Shown: positions 18,038 through 27,590 of the stretch, one piece after another
Position numbering within the stretch: position 1 is the stretch's first letter
Layout of the letters: each line of letters starts with the position of its first letter
Origin: Providencia rettgeri
Lineage (GTDB): Bacteria; Pseudomonadota; Gammaproteobacteria; Enterobacterales; Enterobacteriaceae
Length of the DNA stretch: 64,000 bases
Assembly (NCBI GenBank): GCA_900455085.1
Contig: UGTZ01000001.1
Coordinates: 1,890,501 to 1,954,500 of the forward strand
Reading direction: 5' to 3'
The notes under the pieces: generated by a model
Told to the model about the DNA's origin: nothing
Database searches by the model: none
Seen by the model: only the letters and a program-made list of their open reading frames with translations
Program-made: the position numbers and the translations under genes

Positions 18038-18658
18038 TTATACCTCCGCAGGGTTCTTTAATTCGCCACTTTTATCGCCAAATGGCTTCGCATCTTTATG
18101 TGGTTTGATAACAATATTCGGGTTCGTCAGGCTTGGGTCTGGCATTGGCGCAATACCACACTCCGTGCCGTGTAATTCACGAAGAACATTAATATCATCA
18201 AAATCTAAAGCACGCTGCGGGCAAGATTCAACACAAACAGGTTTCATCCCTTTTGCGACACGCTCATAACAGCCGTCGCATTTACTCATCAGTTTTTTCT
18301 TCTCATCAAATTGTGGTGCGCCATACGGGCAGCGCAACTCACAATAACGACAACCAACACAAATAGATTGGTCAACCACGACTAAACCATCTTCTTCACG
18401 TTTATGCATTGCACCGGTAGGGCAACCCGCGACACAAGTCGGGTTTGAGCAATGGTTACATGAAATAGAAAGATAGTAATTAAAGACGTTTTGTTGCCAG
18501 ATACCATCTTGCTTTTGCCAACTACCGCCTCCAAATTCGTAGACACGACGGAATTTTGGACCTAAATCTAAATCTTTTTCATCCTTACAACTGACTTGAC
18601 ACGTTTTACAGCCAGTGCATTTTGTGGAGTCAAAGTAAAAGCCATATTGTTTCATCAT
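18038..18658 (-). CDS. dmsB: DMSO reductase iron-sulfur subunit DmsB
   Basis: 206 residues, the E. coli size. Four ferredoxin-type cysteine clusters are visible: CTGCKTCQVSC near residue 14-24, CNHCSNPTCVAGCP near 67-80, CVGCRYCELRCP near 99-110, and CDGC with CVESCP near 126-150. They would hold four [4Fe-4S] clusters that carry electrons from DmsC to DmsA. It lies 8 nt after dmsA. The protein is intact, unlike dmsA. Confidence 0.95.
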   Translation of the reverse strand: MMKQYGFYFDSTKCTGCKTCQVSCKDEKDLDLGPKFRRVYEFGGGSWQKQDGIWQQNVFNYYLSISCNHCSNPTCVAGCPTGAMHKREEDGLVVVDQSICVGCRYCELRCPYGAPQFDEKKKLMSKCDGCYERVAKGMKPVCVESCPQRALDFDDINVLRELHGTECGIAPMPDPSLTNPNIVIKPHKDAKPFGDKSGELKNPAEV

Positions 18659-18666
18659 TCAACTCC

Positions 18667-21097
18667 TTAAGCGCGTTTAACTTCAACAAGGTTAGTATGT
18701 TGTGGGGTACCTTTAGCCAATGGCGAAGGGACATGTGAGGTTAGTGTATTGATACAACCACCGACATCTAGCCCATCATTATTGAGAGTACGCCATGCAC
18801 CTTGTGGAACGGCGATAACACCGGGTAATACACGCTCTGTTACTTTCACTTTAATTTGAATACGACCACGATCATTAAATATTTCAGCCATATCACCATT
18901 GTTCAAGCCGCGTTGTTGAGCATCGATTGGGTTGAGCCAAAACTGATGTGGAATGGCTTCACGGAGCATCGCAACATTATAATATGATGAATGCACATGG
19001 CCTTTATCATGAAAGCCCGTCATTAATAGCGGATGCTTTTGCTGGCTTGCTTGGGCTTCAACGCCTTCTTTATTGACGCAATACTCAGGAATTGCAGGAA
19101 TACGCTGGCCTTCGGGTAACTCCCAATTTTTGACACGCTCAGCCAGTTGTTCTGAATAGATTTCCACTTTACCTGACGGCGTCTTTAATGGGTTATTGAT
19201 TGGGTCATCACGGAATTTCTTCAATGCAATATTTTCTGAGCTGTTCAGGAACTTACGATCGATAATACCCGCTCCGTCGGTTTCGCTGAACTCAGGTAAA
19301 TGAGGCATTTTTTCACGTGTTTTGTTATAACAGAACTCAATCCATTCAGCGTAGGTACGGCCTTCGGTAAATTGCTCTTTTACACCCATTTTTTCAGCAA
19401 TTTCGGCTAAAACATCATAGTTTAGGGCGGTTTTCCCACAGTGGCTCAATCGCATTTTGTAGGCGAACTAAATAGTGATACGCACCACTTGCATAGGAGT
19501 TATTGATTAAATCGTTGGTTTCAACCGTTGTGACATCCGGTAACAATAAATCTGCATATTTTGCGGATGGGGTATCATGGTTATCCCACACTAAAATAAA
19601 TTCACATTTTGATTCATCCGCAAGTATTTCATGCGTTTTATTTAAATCGCCATGTTGATTACCAATGACATTACTGGAGTAACACCACATAAACTTGATG
19701 TCGTTGTTTAGTTTATCAACACCTTTAATGCCACCATTTTCTGCGGTTAATTCTTTTCCGCGAACAATCGCTTCTGACCACATATAAGTCGGAATTAATG
19801 CTTTGACTGGGTTAGGTAAAGCAAAACCTGCAACAGGGTAAGCATAGCTATTCCCCCACAGCCCAGTATTTGTTCCAGCACGACCAATGTTGCCGGACAT
19901 CAGAGGTAACATCATAATGGAGCGACAGGCTTGCTCGCCATTTTCTGTGCGTTGTAAACCCCAGCCTTGTGAGATCCATGCTCTATTTGCATTGCCGATT
20001 TCACGTGCAAGTTGTTTAATACGTGCAACTGAGATACCCGTTAATTTGCTTGCCCACTCCGGTGTTTTAGCGATACCATCAGGGCCATTTCCTAAAATAT
20101 AATCTTTATATGATGCATTGCGCGGTGCAGAAGCAGGTAAGGTCGATTCATCCCAGCCGACACAATAATTTTTCAGAAATTCTTCATCAGTCAGCTGTTC
20201 TTCGATCATGACATAGCCGAGAGCCGCAACTAATGCCGCATCAGTGCCTGGATAAATTGGGATCCATTCTGCACCAAGGGTTGTGACGCTATCGGTGCGG
20301 CGCGGGTCAATGATAATAACTTTTGCTTTGCTTTTATCTAACGCATTGAGAGTTTCGTAAAATTGACCGCCACCAGACATACGTGTTTCAGCAAGGTTGT
20401 GGCCAAACATGACAACTAAGTCAGAATTTTGGATTTCAGATAAATAGGATTCTTCTACGCTACCATATACGTAAGGCGTGATTTCCATTAATTGAGCATA
20501 TGAATATGTGCCATAATCACCCAAGAAACCACCGGTTAAGCTTAATAAACGTTTACAAGCGGCACGGCCGTGTAAGTTTGCGCCTGTTGAACCCGAGCCA
20601 TATTGGTAATAAATGGCATCATTTCCATATTTATCAATAGTATACTTCAGTTTTTCGGCGATAATGGTTGTCGCCTCATCCCATGAAATCTTTTTAAATT
20701 TACCTTCACCACGTTTACCAACGCGAACCATTGGGTATTTTAAACGATCTGGGTTGTAGGTTTTCCAACGCACTGAACGACCACGTAAACATGGACGGAT
20801 TTGGTGTTCACCTAATGTTGAGTCGTCATACATCGTTTCATTGGAAATACGGCTGATAACACCATCTTTCACATGAACTTTTAACGGACAACGGCTACCA
20901 CAGTTTACTAAGCATGCGCTATAGCTAATTTTTTCACTGACTTCGTCAGGCATGATTGCTGGTGTTTTTGCTTGAACAGCAAAAGGAAGAGTGATTGAGC
21001 CAGCAACAGCAGCGACACCCGCAACGGTTGCAGAGGTTTGTATAAACTCCCTCCTGCTCAGTTCTCCAAATTGAGTATTTATTTTATTTTTATGCAT
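18667..21097 (-). pseudogene. dmsA: DMSO reductase catalytic subunit DmsA, one frameshift
   Basis: ATG 21097 is preferred over 21103 because TAGG is 8 nt before it. The twin-arginine signal is LSRREFIQTSATVAGVAAVAG. Mature DmsA features follow: the cysteine group CLVNCGSRCPLKV, molybdopterin-binding blocks and LLPDVTTVETND. The frame ends at 19415 after WENRPKL; the rest continues in another frame (NYDVLAEIAEKMGV onward) to 18667. The TTT at 19421-19423 (AAA on the coding strand) has one base too many. The repaired length is about 809 residues (E. coli 814). It is the molybdenum bis-MGD subunit reducing DMSO and related S- and N-oxides anaerobically. dmsB, dmsC and the chaperone are intact, so error is more likely than decay. 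Confidence 0.92.
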
Positions 21098-21170
21098 TGA
21101 CATTGCCTATATGTAAATAACAACATTACTTTCTTGTTTTATATGTTAAAAAAAGTTTCTGTTGAGTTAC

Positions 21171-21184
21171 ATGACTTACATCAA
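21171..21184. promoter_or_regulatory. Candidate FNR site upstream of dmsA
   Basis: On the minus strand TTGATGTAAGTCAT lies about 75 nt before dmsA. The left half-site (TTGAT) is perfect and the right half matches three of five positions of the FNR consensus TTGAT-N4-ATCAA. It fits the known anaerobic FNR control of dms operons. Confidence 0.5.
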
Positions 21185-21397
21185 TGTTATCTCTGATAAG
21201 GTGAATGTATTTATTTAATTTATAAGGGTTTTTTATTCATCAGAACATAAATTAGTTTTATTTTTATTAACTATCGAAATATTAATTTTTATATAGCGAT
21301 GGGGCAAGAACTAAGGAAAAAGAGGGATATATCCCTCTTTTAAATACCACTTTAGATGTAGATGAATAAGAAAATTTAACTAATCACTTAGTATTAA

Positions 21398-22648
21398 TTA
21401 TTTTTCTGGGGAATTGCCTATCATTCTAACATCATTTCCGGTAGGTGATTGATGTACCATCAGATTAAATTGCGGAAGGATGGAAAAGATATGGTCAAAA
21501 ATGTCTGACTGTATCCTTTCATATTCCACCCATACAGTTGTATTGGTAAATGCATATATTTCGATTGGGATACCATTTGTGTCAGATTCTAGCTGCCTGA
21601 CCATGATCGTCATATTTTTGTGAATATTAGGGTGTGATTTTAAATAAGCTTCAATATAAGCTCGGAAAGTCCCTATATTCGTCAAACGGCGTTGATTTAA
21701 AGGAACCGCTTTATCATCAGGTAGACTAGAATTAAAGACTTGAATCTCCGATATTTTTTGTTCGATATAGGGTTCAAGTAAATTTGCTTTAATGCATTGC
21801 TCTATTTCTTCAGGTGTTAAAAAATGTACACTGCTGGCATCTAAGCGGACACTACGCTTAATTCTGCGGCCACCTGATTCAGTCATTCCTTTCCAATTTT
21901 TGAAGGAATCAGAAATAAGGGCATAAGTAGGAATGGTTGTAACTGTGTTATCCCAGTTACGCACTTTTACTGTGGTTAAACCAATATCTACAACAGCGCC
22001 ATCAGCGCCGTATTTAGGCATTTCTAACCAATCACCAATATTAACCATGTTATTGGCTGAAAGTTGAATTCCTGCAACTAAGCCCATAATGGGATCTTTA
22101 AACACTAACATCATGACGGCGGTCATTGCGCCAAGACCGCTGAGAATAATCAGTGGGGATTTACCAATTAATAGCGCAATTATCATAATGCCAATTAAAA
22201 TTGTAGCAATCAGCTTAAGGCTTTGGAATATTCCTCTAAGCGGTAAATGCGCAGTTTTGGCGGCACGCTGGAGCACACCGAGTATAATATCAAGAACAGA
22301 ATAGAGGGTGAGTAAGCCAAATAATAGGCACCATGCCTGTGAACCGACCTTTAGAACGGCTTGTGCTGTCGAACCTGAATGCAACCATAGCGTTGCTTGG
22401 ATATTGACAACAACACCTTGAATCACAAAAGCAAAGCGATTAAAAAGATTATGTTGAGTGATTAAATGAATCCAAGTTCCTGCACTTTTTTGCCCGCGCT
22501 TTTCGAGTTGCGGAAGTAATATTTTATGTAGAATTAAATGTAATGCGCAGGCGACGATCAGAATTAAACCGAGTACCATCAGTAAAGAGGCTAGGTTAGC
22601 ATAATCTTGGTTGAACTGACGTACCCAGTCTAGCAGTTGCTGCTGCAT
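21398..22648 (-). CDS. ybdG: Small-conductance mechanosensitive channel YbdG (MscM type)
   Basis: 416 residues (E. coli YbdG 415). Five N-terminal hydrophobic helices lead into the MscS pore helix LSGLGAMTAVMMLVFKDPIMGLVAGIQLS. The MscS beta domain GDWLEMPKYGADGAVVDIGLTTVKVRNWDNTVTTIP follows, then a cytoplasmic region with KGMTESGGRRIKRS. It releases solutes during mild hypo-osmotic shock. It stands alone and is convergent with nothing close; a putative AAGGAGAAACC ribosome-binding site precedes ATG 22648. Confidence 0.93.
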   Translation of the reverse strand: MQQQLLDWVRQFNQDYANLASLLMVLGLILIVACALHLILHKILLPQLEKRGQKSAGTWIHLITQHNLFNRFAFVIQGVVVNIQATLWLHSGSTAQAVLKVGSQAWCLLFGLLTLYSVLDIILGVLQRAAKTAHLPLRGIFQSLKLIATILIGIMIIALLIGKSPLIILSGLGAMTAVMMLVFKDPIMGLVAGIQLSANNMVNIGDWLEMPKYGADGAVVDIGLTTVKVRNWDNTVTTIPTYALISDSFKNWKGMTESGGRRIKRSVRLDASSVHFLTPEEIEQCIKANLLEPYIEQKISEIQVFNSSLPDDKAVPLNQRRLTNIGTFRAYIEAYLKSHPNIHKNMTIMVRQLESDTNGIPIEIYAFTNTTVWVEYERIQSDIFDHIFSILPQFNLMVHQSPTGNDVRMIGNSPEK

Positions 22649-22980
22649 GGTTTCTCCTTCTTTAGGGGTTAGGAACGATTACTTATAAAAATATTAGATA
22701 GTCAAACGACCTTATCATATTAGTAATGAAAATTCATGGCGAACAATATTAAACTCCGTCCTAATTCTTATTGTTAGTTCTAAGTATTGCTTAGTATATG
22801 AAAACAATACTAATGATAATAAAGGTTATTATAAAGGAGGACATTCGTTAATTTGATGGGTTAAATAACATTTACATAACATTACGTGTGATAAGTATTT
22901 TCTGATTGTGAGTCTCTATAACTAAGCATAATGTTCTTAAAAATACTCCTAATATTATATTAACTTTGCAGGAATTTATT
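22649..22980. other. Intergenic region upstream of the CigR-like gene
   Basis: About 330 nt between divergent genes. A strong AAGGAGG occurs near 22836, but no frame longer than a few codons follows it. No palindrome stands out. Confidence 0.35.
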
Positions 22981-23505
22981 ATGAACATATTTAAAAAACC
23001 GATTTGTTCAGTTCTTTTGCAGTATATCTTATTGCCTGTTATTGCTTGTACGCCATTATTTGCAAATTCATCTTCTAATGGCAATCAAGGTCAAGAAAAT
23101 GGTAAAGGGAATCAAAAAATTCATGGAAATAAAGGAAATCAGAACAAAGATAAACCAAATAAAGAGAATGGCAATCAACAGCTAAAACATGCCAAATCGA
23201 ACAAGTATTACGATAAACAACGGGGTTCGAATGTGAGTTTTAATGTGAGTTTTGGTCATGTAAGGCCTTTGGCCATTGAATATGGTTTGACGGGATATCG
23301 AGGCTTGCCGCCAGGTATTGCAAAGCAAGTGAGTAGGGGAAAACCGCTTCCTCCAGGTATTGCAAAAAAAACGTTACCTTCACCATTTTTGGCACAATTA
23401 CCTGTTTATGTCGGCTATGAATGGAAAGTAAGTGGTCAGGATCTTATTTTAGTTGCGATAGGGACAGCGATTGTAGCTGAAATTATTGAAAATGTTTTTG
23501 AATAA
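22981..23505 (+). CDS. CigR/RcnB-family exported protein
   Basis: 174 residues from ATG 22981 (AGGA 7 nt upstream). A signal peptide with a C-terminal Ala cleavage region (IACTPLFA) is followed by a low-complexity Asn/Gly/Lys-rich segment (about 35-75). The conserved domain is YGLTGYRGLPPGIAKQVSRGKPLPPGIAKK, with LPPGIAK repeated, then GYEW and a C-terminal hydrophobic segment near 155-170. This is the CigR 'anti-virulence regulator' family, related to RcnB and named after a Salmonella SPI-3 protein. Its location is the periplasm or inner membrane, and its function in this organism is unknown. Confidence 0.82.
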   Translation: MNIFKKPICSVLLQYILLPVIACTPLFANSSSNGNQGQENGKGNQKIHGNKGNQNKDKPNKENGNQQLKHAKSNKYYDKQRGSNVSFNVSFGHVRPLAIEYGLTGYRGLPPGIAKQVSRGKPLPPGIAKKTLPSPFLAQLPVYVGYEWKVSGQDLILVAIGTAIVAEIIENVFE

Positions 23506-23510
23506 AAAAA

Positions 23511-23532
23511 ACGACCTTGATTGCAAGGTCGT
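23511..23532. terminator. Terminator of the small-protein gene (also ends cigR-like transcript)
   Basis: ACGACCTTG-ATTG-CAAGGTCGT is a perfect 9-bp stem. Read on the minus strand it is followed by eight T residues, an excellent intrinsic terminator for the 23-codon gene. On the plus strand there is no T run. Confidence 0.88.
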
Positions 23533-23608
23533 TGTGCAAAATAAATGCAATTAACGCTAATGATTAGGTAACTAAAAGGTTTGATTGACTACAAAATGAT
23601 TAACTTGC

Positions 23609-23680
23609 TTACATAAAACGTTTAGAGAGTAATTCAACAACTTCTTGCACACTGCTGATAAATTCTTTGATGCTGTTCAT
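23609..23680 (-). CDS. Novel 23-residue small protein
   Basis: ATG 23680 to TAA 23609-23611 encodes MNSIKEFISSVQEVVELLSK and then RFM. GGAG lies 6 nt before the start. The peptide looks like an amphipathic helix with alternating hydrophobic and charged faces, similar in style to small membrane-associated peptides. Directly upstream lie a strong sigma-70 promoter and a CRP site; downstream is a perfect terminator. The predicted transcript is about 210 nt, so the RNA could also act as a base-pairing sRNA. No family is recognised. Confidence 0.65.
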   Translation of the reverse strand: MNSIKEFISSVQEVVELLSKRFM

Positions 23681-23699
23681 CGGTAACTCCAAATTAAAA

Positions 23700-23715
23700 T
23701 GTGATCCAGATCACG
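23700..23715. promoter_or_regulatory. CRP site over the start of the small-protein transcript
   Basis: TGTGATCCAGATCACG, with AAA before it, matches about 18 of 22 positions of the ideal CRP site. It begins at about the predicted +1 of the minus-strand promoter, so CRP-cAMP would block rather than activate, as known for the Spot 42 (spf) promoter. Confidence 0.75.
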
Positions 23716-23722
23716 TGAGAGC

Positions 23723-23750
23723 ATTTTAGCCATTAGCATGTTAATGTCAA
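23723..23750 (-). promoter_or_regulatory. Sigma-70 promoter of the small-protein gene
   Basis: On the minus strand, TTGACA (23745-23750) and TAAAAT (23723-23728) are 16 nt apart, a near-consensus promoter. Transcription would begin around 23716. Confidence 0.75.
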
Positions 23751-23955
23751 GTTAATATTAAAAATAATTTTAAATATTAAACTATATTTTAATCTCTTTG
23801 CTGGAATTCGTTTTGGTTGAAAGATACTCCGATAAGACGGATGAAAATCTATAAATGACTACAAAAATGTGAAGAATTGAAAGGTAATTTTTATAATATG
23901 GTGTATGGTTAATTAGAGGTTAGGTAATGATTTGATTGATAAAGGAATACAGCGC

Positions 23956-24798
23956 ATGATTGCTTATGTGAATGGCCAGTTTTTACCTGCAGAAGAAGCG
24001 TCAGTATCTGTTTTTGACCGTGGGTTTTTATTTGCTGATGCAGTATATGAAGTGACAGCAATAATTAACGGTAAGCTAGTTGACTTTGAACATCATATGG
24101 CCCGTTTGCAGCGTTCTTGTGCTGAATTACAGCTATCATTACCTTACGATTTAGCAGAATTAAAGCAAATTCATCTTCAACTAGTTCTACAAAATAATAT
24201 AGAGGAAGGGCTTGTATATTTACAATTGACTCGTGGTAATGCAAAACAACGCAATTTTTTATATCCTGATAATAAAACGAAGCCAACATTGGTCTTATTT
24301 ACACAAAAGACGAAGATTGTTGAAAATGAAAAGTCTAAATATGGAATAAAAGTCATCACTGTCGATGATATTCGTTGGCAACGTTGTGATATTAAAACAG
24401 TCGCCTTATTAGCGGCTTCTATGGCGAAAGAATACGCTAAGCAACAAGGTGCAGATGACGCTATTTTTGTTAAAAATGGCTATGTTACGGAAGGAAGTTC
24501 CAGTAATTGTTTTATTATTAACCCTCAGAACCAAATACAAACACGAGGGCTAAGTAATAAGATATTGCCAGGTATTACTCGCCAAGCAATTTTACAGCTT
24601 GCTCGGGAGCAAGAAATAGACATTGTTGAAAAGTCATTTAGCATTGATGAAATGTTAGAAGCAAAAGAAGTTTTTATTACTTCTGCAACGACATTAGTTT
24701 GGTCAGTTATTATGGTGAATAACCAATTAATTGGGGAAGGTAAGCCGGGGAAACTTGCTACCCGGCTACGGGAGATATACTTGCAAAAATTAAAATAA
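23956..24798 (+). CDS. Class IV PLP aminotransferase, D-alanine transaminase-like
   Basis: 280 residues from ATG 23956 (AAGGA upstream). It begins MIAYVNGQFLPAEEASVSVFDRGFLFADAVYE, the class IV fold opening. The PLP lysine is about K147 in RWQRCDIKTVALLAAS, as in D-amino acid transaminases (RCDIKSLNLL). GYVTEGSSSNCFI binds the cofactor phosphate. It probably exchanges D-alanine and D-glutamate amino groups with 2-oxo acids; branched-chain or aminodeoxychorismate lyase activity is less likely given the RCDIK motif. It is convergent with the isochorismatase-like gene. Confidence 0.88.
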   Translation: MIAYVNGQFLPAEEASVSVFDRGFLFADAVYEVTAIINGKLVDFEHHMARLQRSCAELQLSLPYDLAELKQIHLQLVLQNNIEEGLVYLQLTRGNAKQRNFLYPDNKTKPTLVLFTQKTKIVENEKSKYGIKVITVDDIRWQRCDIKTVALLAASMAKEYAKQQGADDAIFVKNGYVTEGSSSNCFIINPQNQIQTRGLSNKILPGITRQAILQLAREQEIDIVEKSFSIDEMLEAKEVFITSATTLVWSVIMVNNQLIGEGKPGKLATRLREIYLQKLK

Positions 24799-24818
24799 TC
24801 TCATGAGATACCTAAGTG

Positions 24819-25394
24819 TTATTTTAATTGCATAAATTCTTTAACGGAAGAAACCGTTACCATTCCATCCAATGCCTGAATACTTTGCTGGTGGAGTTCT
24901 GGCGTTGGAGCGGCACATAAATCTTCAAGTACAGTGACATAATACCCTAAGTCATGAGCCTGCCGAGCCGTACTTTCAATGGCTTTTACGGTACTAACTC
25001 CGCCAATAAACAATTCTGTAATGCCATTTTCGGTAAGCCATTTATGGAAATGGTTTCCTGCAAATGCAGAAACCCCTTTTTTAATCATAACAGGGTCACG
25101 AAATGCCACTTCAAGGTCATGAGCCCAATTACACCCATTACCACTTAATTTTAAGGCACCAAGGCTTTTGGCTTGCTGAAACATTGGGGAGCCAGCAGGA
25201 ACATCGTGGTAATTGTCTGAAAACCCAACTTTAACCCAAATAACTGGGATATGATGGCTTCTTGCATATTGTGCTGCTTGATTGGCTTTTTCAACGATTT
25301 TGCGAGAGCAAGTCTGTTGATAGCTTGAATTAGATAAGCCATTTTTACCAATTATCTCTTCAATGAGATCAATAATAACTAATGCCTTGGACAT
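24819..25394 (-). CDS. Isochorismatase-like protein lacking the catalytic Cys (YecD-like)
   Basis: 191 residues with the isochorismatase-like Rossmann fold: ALVIIDLIEE (Asp 9), a lysine in VMIKKGVSAF (about 105) and GGVSTVKAIESTARQAHDLGYYV. Cysteine hydrolases of this family have Cys seven residues into the GV[AS]T motif; here that position is Ala 138. E. coli YecD likewise lacks Cys (GISTNIGVESTAR), so this is probably the YecD subgroup. The activity is unknown: a hydrolase without a Cys nucleophile, such as a true isochorismatase-type mechanism, or a non-enzymatic role. Confidence 0.82.
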   Translation of the reverse strand: MSKALVIIDLIEEIIGKNGLSNSSYQQTCSRKIVEKANQAAQYARSHHIPVIWVKVGFSDNYHDVPAGSPMFQQAKSLGALKLSGNGCNWAHDLEVAFRDPVMIKKGVSAFAGNHFHKWLTENGITELFIGGVSTVKAIESTARQAHDLGYYVTVLEDLCAAPTPELHQQSIQALDGMVTVSSVKEFMQLK

Positions 25395-25490
25395 TATTGC
25401 CTCTTTTAAGTGTACGTATATTAACTTATAAAAGGTGTATTCTAGCTAGAAAAAATAGTGAATGCTGTTAACTCAATAACATAATTAGAT

Positions 25491-26852
25491 TTAGGGTAAG
25501 TCAATAATAAAACCAATGCCTCGATTGTCTAATCCATCAGTAACTCTAATTACAGCACCGATTTTATGGGCTAAATTTTGGGCGATAGATAAACCTAAAC
25601 CGCTTCCGGTTTCCATTGTTCCAGGTACTCGATAAAAACGAGAAAATATAAGCTGGCGACTATCTTCTGGAATTCCTCGGCCATTATCTTGAACGGAAAT
25701 AGTTCCACCAAATGGAGTCAGGTCTTTTAAAATAACTTTTATTTTCCCTTTTTCTGGGCAGTATTTAATCGCGTTTTCAATCAAATTGGTAAAAATATTA
25801 CTCAGTGCAAGTTTATCAGTGAGGATATAAAAAGATTTTGGGCTTTGTAGTTCGACATCAATGTCTTTGTTAATGGCGTAAGGTATATGTGAGGATATTA
25901 AGTGACTGATTAATACAGGAAGGTCAATTTGCTCTTTATTTAATAAAAAATCTTCAGTTTCTAAGCGTGCTAAGTCAATTAATTGATGTGATAGAGAAGC
26001 TGCTCGATTTAAAGTCTCTTGCATATCATTAATAATTTCTTCTTTTTCTTTGGGATTATCAATTTGCATTAATAAATGTAATTGAGCTATGACAGCTGCA
26101 ATCGGTGTTCGTAATTCATGTGCGGCATCTGCCATGAAGCGCTTTTCGCGTTGGTTCGCAGCATCAACACGAGACATAAGGTTATTGATTGCCGCAATGA
26201 TAGGCCTAATTTCTTTATATTGTTCTTTCGTTTCTATTGGCGTTAAATTACCCGGCTGGCGGCTAGAAATTAGTTTTGCAGATTGCCTTAAAGGCCGTAG
26301 GCTAAAGTAAGCAGTAATTAAAATCGCTAACAGCATAATAGCCAAAATAAAAGCGAGGGGGATGGCGGTGCCTTCGGCTGGGCTACCTAATAAAGATTTA
26401 CGGTCACTATAAGATTCGGCAATCACAACTTCAAAGGTATTTTTGTCATTCCATGCAGACGTAAAGTGCCAGTCTTTATGTAATACAGCGAGCTCAGAGA
26501 CGGATTTCAGCGATGGAACGTGTAGCTTGTCACTGTTTCGATAATAGACATTTCCTTCTTTATCTCTAACAATCATAAACGGTCGATAACTAATATCGTC
26601 GCCACTTTCCATCGCCGTAGAATAAAGTTCTTGTAGGTTATCAGCAATTTTATTGAAATATTCTGGCTTATCAGCAACCACATCAAGTGTTTTAGCAAAC
26701 CCTTGAGTGATGACGTTCTGTTGTTCATTTAATTCATCATGAATTGAAGGCCAATAAAAAAATTGTAGCCAACCAACTAATAACAGCCAAAGGAAAATAA
26801 CTGAACTGACTTGTAGCCCGAATGTATAAATAAAAAATGATTTAACTTTCAC
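25491..26852 (-). CDS. Two-component sensor histidine kinase (QseC/PmrB type)
   Basis: 453 residues. Membrane segments at about 10-30 and 163-185 flank a periplasmic sensor of about 130 residues. A HAMP-like region follows, then the H-box ADAAHELRTPIAA with the phosphorylated His about 245. The ATP-binding blocks are NLIENAIKYCPEKG (N), DNGRGIPEDSRQLIFSRF (G1) and GSGLGLSIAQNLAHKIG (G2). The start overlaps the response regulator stop by 11 nt, so both are translated together. The QseC/PmrB family fits best, but the signal cannot be read. Confidence 0.9.
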   Translation of the reverse strand: MKVKSFFIYTFGLQVSSVIFLWLLLVGWLQFFYWPSIHDELNEQQNVITQGFAKTLDVVADKPEYFNKIADNLQELYSTAMESGDDISYRPFMIVRDKEGNVYYRNSDKLHVPSLKSVSELAVLHKDWHFTSAWNDKNTFEVVIAESYSDRKSLLGSPAEGTAIPLAFILAIMLLAILITAYFSLRPLRQSAKLISSRQPGNLTPIETKEQYKEIRPIIAAINNLMSRVDAANQREKRFMADAAHELRTPIAAVIAQLHLLMQIDNPKEKEEIINDMQETLNRAASLSHQLIDLARLETEDFLLNKEQIDLPVLISHLISSHIPYAINKDIDVELQSPKSFYILTDKLALSNIFTNLIENAIKYCPEKGKIKVILKDLTPFGGTISVQDNGRGIPEDSRQLIFSRFYRVPGTMETGSGLGLSIAQNLAHKIGAVIRVTDGLDNRGIGFIIDLP

Positions 26853-27516
26853 TTAGCGGTGCTTCTTTTTTTAATAAATAACCAATACCCCGGATAGTAA
26901 TTATACGCTCTTTACCTATCTTTCGGCGTAAATTATGAATATGAACCTCTAAAGAGTTACTTTCCACATCATCTAATCCGAATAGACGCTGTTCTAAATC
27001 TGTTTTTCTGACAACATTATCCGCATTTCTTATTAATTCATAGAGTAATAAATATTCTTTCCCGGAGAGCAATAGCAATTGTTCATTAAGGGTCACTTGG
27101 TGATTAAGAGGATTTAATTGCAGGTTACCTAGTTGCCATATTTCAGATGAAAACCCAGCCATACGGCGGCTAACTGCTTTTACTCGAGAAATAAGCTCAG
27201 GCATAGCGAATGGCTTTGTTAAAAAGTCATCTGCACCTGAGTCTAAACTAGAGACTAGGTTATCCATTTGGTTTCTTGCTGTAAGAATAATTATTGGGAT
27301 AGTTTCCCCCATATTACGCCAAGTAATGAGTTCTTCATGGCCATCGCCATCAGGCAAGCCTAAATCTAAGAGCATTAAGTCAAAATTACGGGATGCAAGT
27401 TGTAATTTTGCGTCTGCAAGTAGCCTTACCCAACAAGGACTAAAGCCTGCCAATTCCAGCCCTCGACATAGTGCCTTTCCCAACTGAAGATCATCTTCGA
27501 CTAATAGGATATTCAT
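26842..27516 (-). CDS. OmpR-family response regulator (QseB/PmrA type)
   Basis: 224 residues from ATG 27516. This start is chosen because GAGGTG lies 5 nt upstream and MNILLVEDD is the canonical opening; an in-frame upstream start at 27564 is rejected. Receiver: acidic pair E7-D8/D9 and phospho-Asp 51 in LLDLGLPDGDG; Thr in LTARNQ and Lys in LTKPFAMPEL. The DNA-binding wing ends HNLRRKIGKERIITIRGIGYLLKK. Upstream are four spaced half-sites suited to this class of regulator. Confidence 0.92.
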   Translation of the reverse strand: MNILLVEDDLQLGKALCRGLELAGFSPCWVRLLADAKLQLASRNFDLMLLDLGLPDGDGHEELITWRNMGETIPIIILTARNQMDNLVSSLDSGADDFLTKPFAMPELISRVKAVSRRMAGFSSEIWQLGNLQLNPLNHQVTLNEQLLLLSGKEYLLLYELIRNADNVVRKTDLEQRLFGLDDVESNSLEVHIHNLRRKIGKERIITIRGIGYLLKKEAPLSES

Positions 27517-27590
27517 ATTATCACCTCTACGAACAAGTATAAGCAGGCAGTGAGTGTCAGACAATATGCATAGTTCAAGTTTGAATCAGA

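Noticed and set aside
22830..22865. Strong AAGGAGG suggesting a short gene
   Set aside because: Only a few codons follow before stops in all frames, with no start at suitable spacing that opens a meaningful frame.
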